The notes under the pieces are model-generated. The model saw nothing but the letters and a program-made list of their open reading frames with translations. It was not told the origin of the DNA and did not search any database. Below, piece after piece: positions 5,225 to 7,673 of a stretch of DNA of 7,673 nucleotides. The number at the start of each line of letters is the position of its first letter. The stretch's first letter is position 1. The translations under genes and the position numbers were made by a program. Origin of the DNA: Acidobacteriota bacterium (lineage in GTDB: Bacteria > Acidobacteriota > Holophagae > Holophagales > Holophagaceae); assembly GCA_021778785.1 (NCBI GenBank), contig JAJYBX010000083.1, positions 1 through 7,673 on the forward strand, written 5' to 3'.

Positions 5225-6294
5225 GCGGCGACCTCGTCCTCACGGGCCTCGGCCTGGTGCTGCCCTGCGGCGACGGGATCGACGCCGCCCGGGCCAGCCT
5301 GCGGTCGGGCGCGCCCTGCTTCGCGGAGCTGCCCGAGGCCCTGGGCCGGGGCCGGGGCGCAGCCTGCGCGGGCTTCAACCCCGCCGGGATCATCCCCCCC
5401 ATGCAGCTGCGCCGTCTGGACCGCTGCTCCCGCTTCGCCTGGGGCGCGGCCCACCAGGCCTTCGCGGACGCGGGGCTGGATCCGCGGCCCCTGGGCGAGC
5501 GCATCGCCGTGGCCGTGGGCACGCTCACGGGCGGCAGCGAGGCCACCGAGGGCTTCCTCCGCCCCTACCTCCCGCGGGGCCCCGAGGGCGCCTCGCCCCT
5601 GCTCTTCCCCAACAGCGTGGCCAATGCCGCCAGCGGGCACCTGGCCCAGGCCTTCGGCCTCAAGGGCCCCAGCGCCACCTTCCTGGCGTGGGAATGCGCC
5701 ACCTTCGCGGCCCTGGAGCAGGCCGCCCGCTGGCTGCGCACCGGGATGGCGGAGGCCGCCCTGGTGCTGGGCACGGACGGCCTCTTCCCCCTGCTGCTGG
5801 AGATCGCCCGGGGGGCGCGGCTGCTGGATCGGCACGGCGATCCCACGGCCGGATCGGGCCGCGGCTTCCTGCCGGGCGAGGGGGCCCAGGCCTTCCTGCT
5901 GGAGACCCGGGGACACGCCGAGGCCCGGGGCGCCCGCATCCGCGCCACCCTGGCCGCCGTGACGAGCGTCCCGGCCCTGGAGAACGCTTCCCCGGCCCGG
6001 GCCGGAGCCCTGGCCGAGGCGGCCGCGGCGGTCCTGGCGGGCGATCCGCCCGACCGCTGGATCGGCGGCAGCAGCGGCTCCCCGCGCCTCGACCCCTCGG
6101 AGACCGCCCTCCGCCAAGCCCATCCCGGCTGGCCGGAACCCATCCAGCCCAAGCTCCTGTGGGGCGAGTTCGCCGGGGCGGGTGGCCCCCTCCTGGCGGC
6201 GGCCCTGCTGGAGCCCGCGGCCCGGGCGCTGGTCACCTGCCCCGGCAGCTTCGGACCCCAGTACGCAGCCCGCTTCGAAGGCGTTAGGCTGTAG
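5221..6294 (+). CDS. Degenerate ketosynthase homologue, chain-length-factor-like
   Basis: A 357-residue thiolase-fold protein recognisable as a ketosynthase by VLTGLGLVLPCG at the N-terminus, PNSVANAASGHLAQAFGLKGP at mid-protein and GFLPGEGAQAFLLE near 215. The catalytic residues appear lost. Aligned without gaps from GPS to the later conserved Gly, the nucleophile Cys position is Glu158 (AWECATF; a Cys sits one residue later). The first His becomes Gly283 (GGSSGSPRLDPSE) and the second becomes Glu316 (KLLWGEFAGAGG), while Lys311 is kept. Loss of catalysis with fold retained is typical of chain-length-factor partners of type II systems. It overlaps the active ketosynthase gene by ATGA and has a strong GGGAGGGG ribosome site, fitting a 1:1 partner. 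Function is inferred, not proven. Confidence 0.85.
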   Translation: MSGDLVLTGLGLVLPCGDGIDAARASLRSGAPCFAELPEALGRGRGAACAGFNPAGIIPPMQLRRLDRCSRFAWGAAHQAFADAGLDPRPLGERIAVAVGTLTGGSEATEGFLRPYLPRGPEGASPLLFPNSVANAASGHLAQAFGLKGPSATFLAWECATFAALEQAARWLRTGMAEAALVLGTDGLFPLLLEIARGARLLDRHGDPTAGSGRGFLPGEGAQAFLLETRGHAEARGARIRATLAAVTSVPALENASPARAGALAEAAAAVLAGDPPDRWIGGSSGSPRLDPSETALRQAHPGWPEPIQPKLLWGEFAGAGGPLLAAALLEPAARALVTCPGSFGPQYAARFEGVRL

Positions 6295-6298
6295 CCCC

Positions 6299-6823
6299 AT
6301 GAACCCGCGCGACCAGATCAGCATCACCAGCCAGTCCATCCTCTGGGTGGCCGGTGTGGGCGTGGGCCTCCTGACCCTCGCCTTCGTGATGGGGGTCCAG
6401 GTGGGCAAGCAGAGCGCGGCCCTGCGCCGGCCCGCGGTCCGCACCGGGGAGGAGGACCTGCGCGACCTGCCCGAGCCCCTGGTGGATCAGCTGAAGGTCT
6501 TCGAGGGCGACGGCCCCGACAAGCTGGTGCCCACCCCTCGCGTGGACGCCACCGCGCCCGCGCCCGTGGCCAGGGACGCCTCCGCGGCCCCCGCGCCGGC
6601 CACCGGCCGCTGGACCCTGCAGCTCGTGGCCACGCCCGATGCCGCCGAGGCCAAGCGGGTGGCCGACCGGGCCAAGGCCGCCGGCTTCGCCACCACCACC
6701 GTGAAGGAGAAGGGCCAGGTGAAGGTGCGCCTGGCCAAGACCGCGGACCGCGCCGCCATGGACAAGACCGCCGAGAAGCTGAAGAAGGCGGGGTTCAAGC
6801 CCTTCGCCGTGAAGGCGGAGTAG
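6299..6823 (+). CDS. SPOR-domain single-pass membrane protein
   Basis: A 174-residue protein with a short cytoplasmic N-terminus, one membrane helix at about 14-36 (SILWVAGVGVGLLTLAFVMG), an Ala/Pro-rich linker to about 100 and a C-terminal domain (GRWTLQLVATPDAAEAKRV through GFKPFAVKAE). The domain has the SPOR pattern: an aromatic/Gln beta strand, an Ala-rich helix, a VKVRLAK strand, a second helix and a final strand. SPOR domains bind denuded glycan strands of septal peptidoglycan in the periplasm, so a cell-envelope or division role is likely. The ATG at 6299 was chosen because the helix follows directly and it lies 4 bp after the preceding stop; the open frame upstream of it lies inside that gene. 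It is co-directional with the lipid cassette, but the link may be positional only. Confidence 0.85.
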   Translation: MNPRDQISITSQSILWVAGVGVGLLTLAFVMGVQVGKQSAALRRPAVRTGEEDLRDLPEPLVDQLKVFEGDGPDKLVPTPRVDATAPAPVARDASAAPAPATGRWTLQLVATPDAAEAKRVADRAKAAGFATTTVKEKGQVKVRLAKTADRAAMDKTAEKLKKAGFKPFAVKAE

Positions 6824-6842
6824 CTCCCGGCTGTCGGTCCCC

Positions 6843-6863
6843 GGGCTGTGGGCTGTGGGCTAT
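6843..6863. repeat. Heptamer tandem repeat
   Basis: Three consecutive 7-bp units read GGGCTGT, GGGCTGT and GGGCTAT. The last unit runs into the first bases of the NFACT gene-end echo. The related CGGCTGT just upstream (6828-6834) suggests a longer decayed run. Function unknown. Confidence 0.65.
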
Positions 6864-6895
6864 GGCTTGGGATAGACGCGGAGGCCAATCCACTT
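6858..6895 (-). pseudogene. Echo of the 3' end of the NFACT gene (38 bp)
   Basis: On the minus strand this encodes KWIGLRVYPKP plus TAG stop and 2 bp beyond, matching 6963-7000 at 37 of 38 positions. The one difference (6887 against 6992) is a synonymous Ile ATT/ATC change. Homology ends at 6895/6896. The fragment has no start codon and lies 105 bp downstream of the real stop. It is the same kind of structure as the nuoD end echo at the other side of the window, but the sequence is unrelated. Confidence 0.87.
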
Positions 6896-6904
6896 CCTCT
6901 CGGC

Positions 6905-6919
6905 ATCGCCTGCGGCGAT
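6905..6919. other. Small perfect hairpin between NFACT gene end and its echo
   Basis: ATCGCC and GGCGAT pair around loop TGC. It has the same geometry (6-bp stem, 3-nt loop) as three hairpins in the spacer downstream of nuoD. It has no T tail on either strand and so is not a convincing terminator by itself. Confidence 0.5.
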
Positions 6920-6964
6920 ACGCGAGACACCGCTTGCCCTTCTCCGCCCCGTCTCCGATTGAGG

Positions 6965-7673
6965 CTATGGCTTGGGATAGACGCGGAGGCCGATCCACTT
7001 TTTGAGGATGACCTTGCCGGGGGCGAAGCCGCGGGGCTTGCTGATGTCGGCGATGCGGGCGAGATGCACCTCCACTTTGCCGCCATCCCGGGCCTTGCTG
7101 TGGTAGGCGGCCAGCTCGGCGGCGCGTTCCAGGACGTGGCGCGGCAGGTCGCTCAGCTTGTCCGGGTTGCGGATGACGACGTGGCTGCCCGGCAGGTTCG
7201 CCACGTGGAGCCAGAAATCCAGGTTGTCGGCCACCTTGAAGGTGAGCTGGTCGTTCTCGGCATCGCCCTTCCCGATCAGCACCTCGAAGCCGTCCACCAT
7301 GACGCTGCGGAAGGCCGCGCCCTTCCCGTCCTTCCGCTTCGCGGCCTGCTCGTCCATGCGCCGGGGCTCCTTCCTCGTCCGTTCCGCCTTCGGTTGTCGC
7401 GCAGGGGGCGCCTCCGGCGCAAGGGCCGCCGCCTCCCGCCGCCGGGCCCAGGCCGCCCGCTCCCGGACCAGCTCGGCCTCCAGCTCCGCCACCCGGGCCA
7501 GGCCGCGCTCCGCCTTCTTGGCGGCGGCGAACCAGGCCTGGGCCGCCGCCTCGGCGGTCTTCCCCTCGGGCAGGAGGAGCCGGGAACCATCCAGCAGCAC
7601 CACCTCGCGGGTGGCCCCCTTCAGGCGGTACAGCTCGGCCGAGACCTGCGCGGCCTGGGTCTTGAGGGGCAGG
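6965..7673 (-). CDS. NFACT (RqcH/Rqc2/FbpA-like) family protein, C-terminal part
   Basis: The gene runs off the right edge; 235 C-terminal residues are visible and the frame stays open to 7672, so any start inside the window would be false. From the visible N-side, a charged, Ala-rich helical segment (about residues 35-85, GKTAEAAAQAWFAAAKKAERG onward) fits the family's coiled coil. It is followed by a basic Pro/Arg/Lys linker and then an NFACT-R (DUF814) RNA-binding domain from about 120: FEVLIGKGDAENDQLTFK, DFWLHVANLPGSHVVI, AAELAAYHSKAR and SKPRGFAPGKV. Bacterial RqcH binds stalled 50S-peptidyl-tRNA and directs alanine tailing in ribosome-associated quality control. Whether this one does so depends on the unseen N-terminal domain. 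It ends in WIGLRVYPKP, and this end is echoed downstream. Confidence 0.86.
   Translation of the reverse strand, partial: LPLKTQAAQVSAELYRLKGATREVVLLDGSRLLLPEGKTAEAAAQAWFAAAKKAERGLARVAELEAELVRERAAWARRREAAALAPEAPPARQPKAERTRKEPRRMDEQAAKRKDGKGAAFRSVMVDGFEVLIGKGDAENDQLTFKVADNLDFWLHVANLPGSHVVIRNPDKLSDLPRHVLERAAELAAYHSKARDGGKVEVHLARIADISKPRGFAPGKVILKKWIGLRVYPKP

Larger units (their letters stand above)
6824..6964. other. Convergent intergenic region with repeats
   Basis: This gap lies between the stop of the SPOR gene and the stop of the NFACT gene. It holds a short tandem heptamer, a 38-bp echo of the NFACT gene end and one small hairpin. No clear T-tailed terminator was seen on either strand, although convergent genes would be expected to share one. 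No further gene is supported. Confidence 0.6.

Noticed and set aside
4756..6444. Long minus-strand open frame (562 codons) antisense to the ketosynthase pair
   Set aside because: It is low-complexity Gly/Ala/Arg-rich sequence without domain motifs, opposite two genes with clear conserved motifs; a compositional shadow.

Overview
The window is GC-rich chromosomal DNA from a bacterium. The protein sequences and the nuoABCD arrangement would suit an Acidobacteriota relative such as Geothrix/Holophaga. That placement is an inference from general resemblance, not a demonstrated match.

Layout. Positions 1-515 hold no protein gene. They contain a repeat-rich zone built from partial copies of the 3' end of nuoD, a terminator-like hairpin module present twice, and a 249-bp spacer with several small hairpins. 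Positions 516-3233 are a tight minus-strand operon, nuoA-nuoB-nuoC-nuoD, encoding the membrane subunit NuoA and the hydrophilic quinone-reducing module of respiratory complex I. Positions 3234-3356 are a divergent intergenic region. Positions 3357-6294 are a plus-strand, translationally coupled four-gene cassette: acyl carrier protein, FabZ-like hotdog dehydratase, FabF-like ketosynthase with an intact Cys-His-His triad, and a second ketosynthase-like protein that has lost all three catalytic residues (chain-length-factor-like). A SPOR-domain membrane protein follows 4 bp later (6299-6823). Positions 6824-6964 are a convergent intergenic region. From 6965 to the right edge, on the minus strand, is the C-terminal part of an NFACT (RqcH/Rqc2) family protein.

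How the genes work together. NuoA-D belong to one enzyme; the other complex I subunits are not in the window. The plus-strand cassette looks like the minimal elongation and dehydration core of a type II fatty-acid or polyene-like pathway. It has no local ketoreductase, malonyl transferase or release enzyme, so it probably borrows these from housekeeping fatty-acid synthesis or from genes elsewhere.

Main unexplained signal. Both minus-strand genes whose 3' ends face noncoding DNA (nuoD and the NFACT gene) have an extra copy of their own last codons plus stop codon lying downstream of the real stop: 63 bp for nuoD, with a further 27-bp copy, and 38 bp for the NFACT gene. All five substitutions between these gene-end echoes and the real ends are synonymous third-position changes. 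This points to displaced alleles or to repeated insertion at gene 3' ends, rather than random decay.
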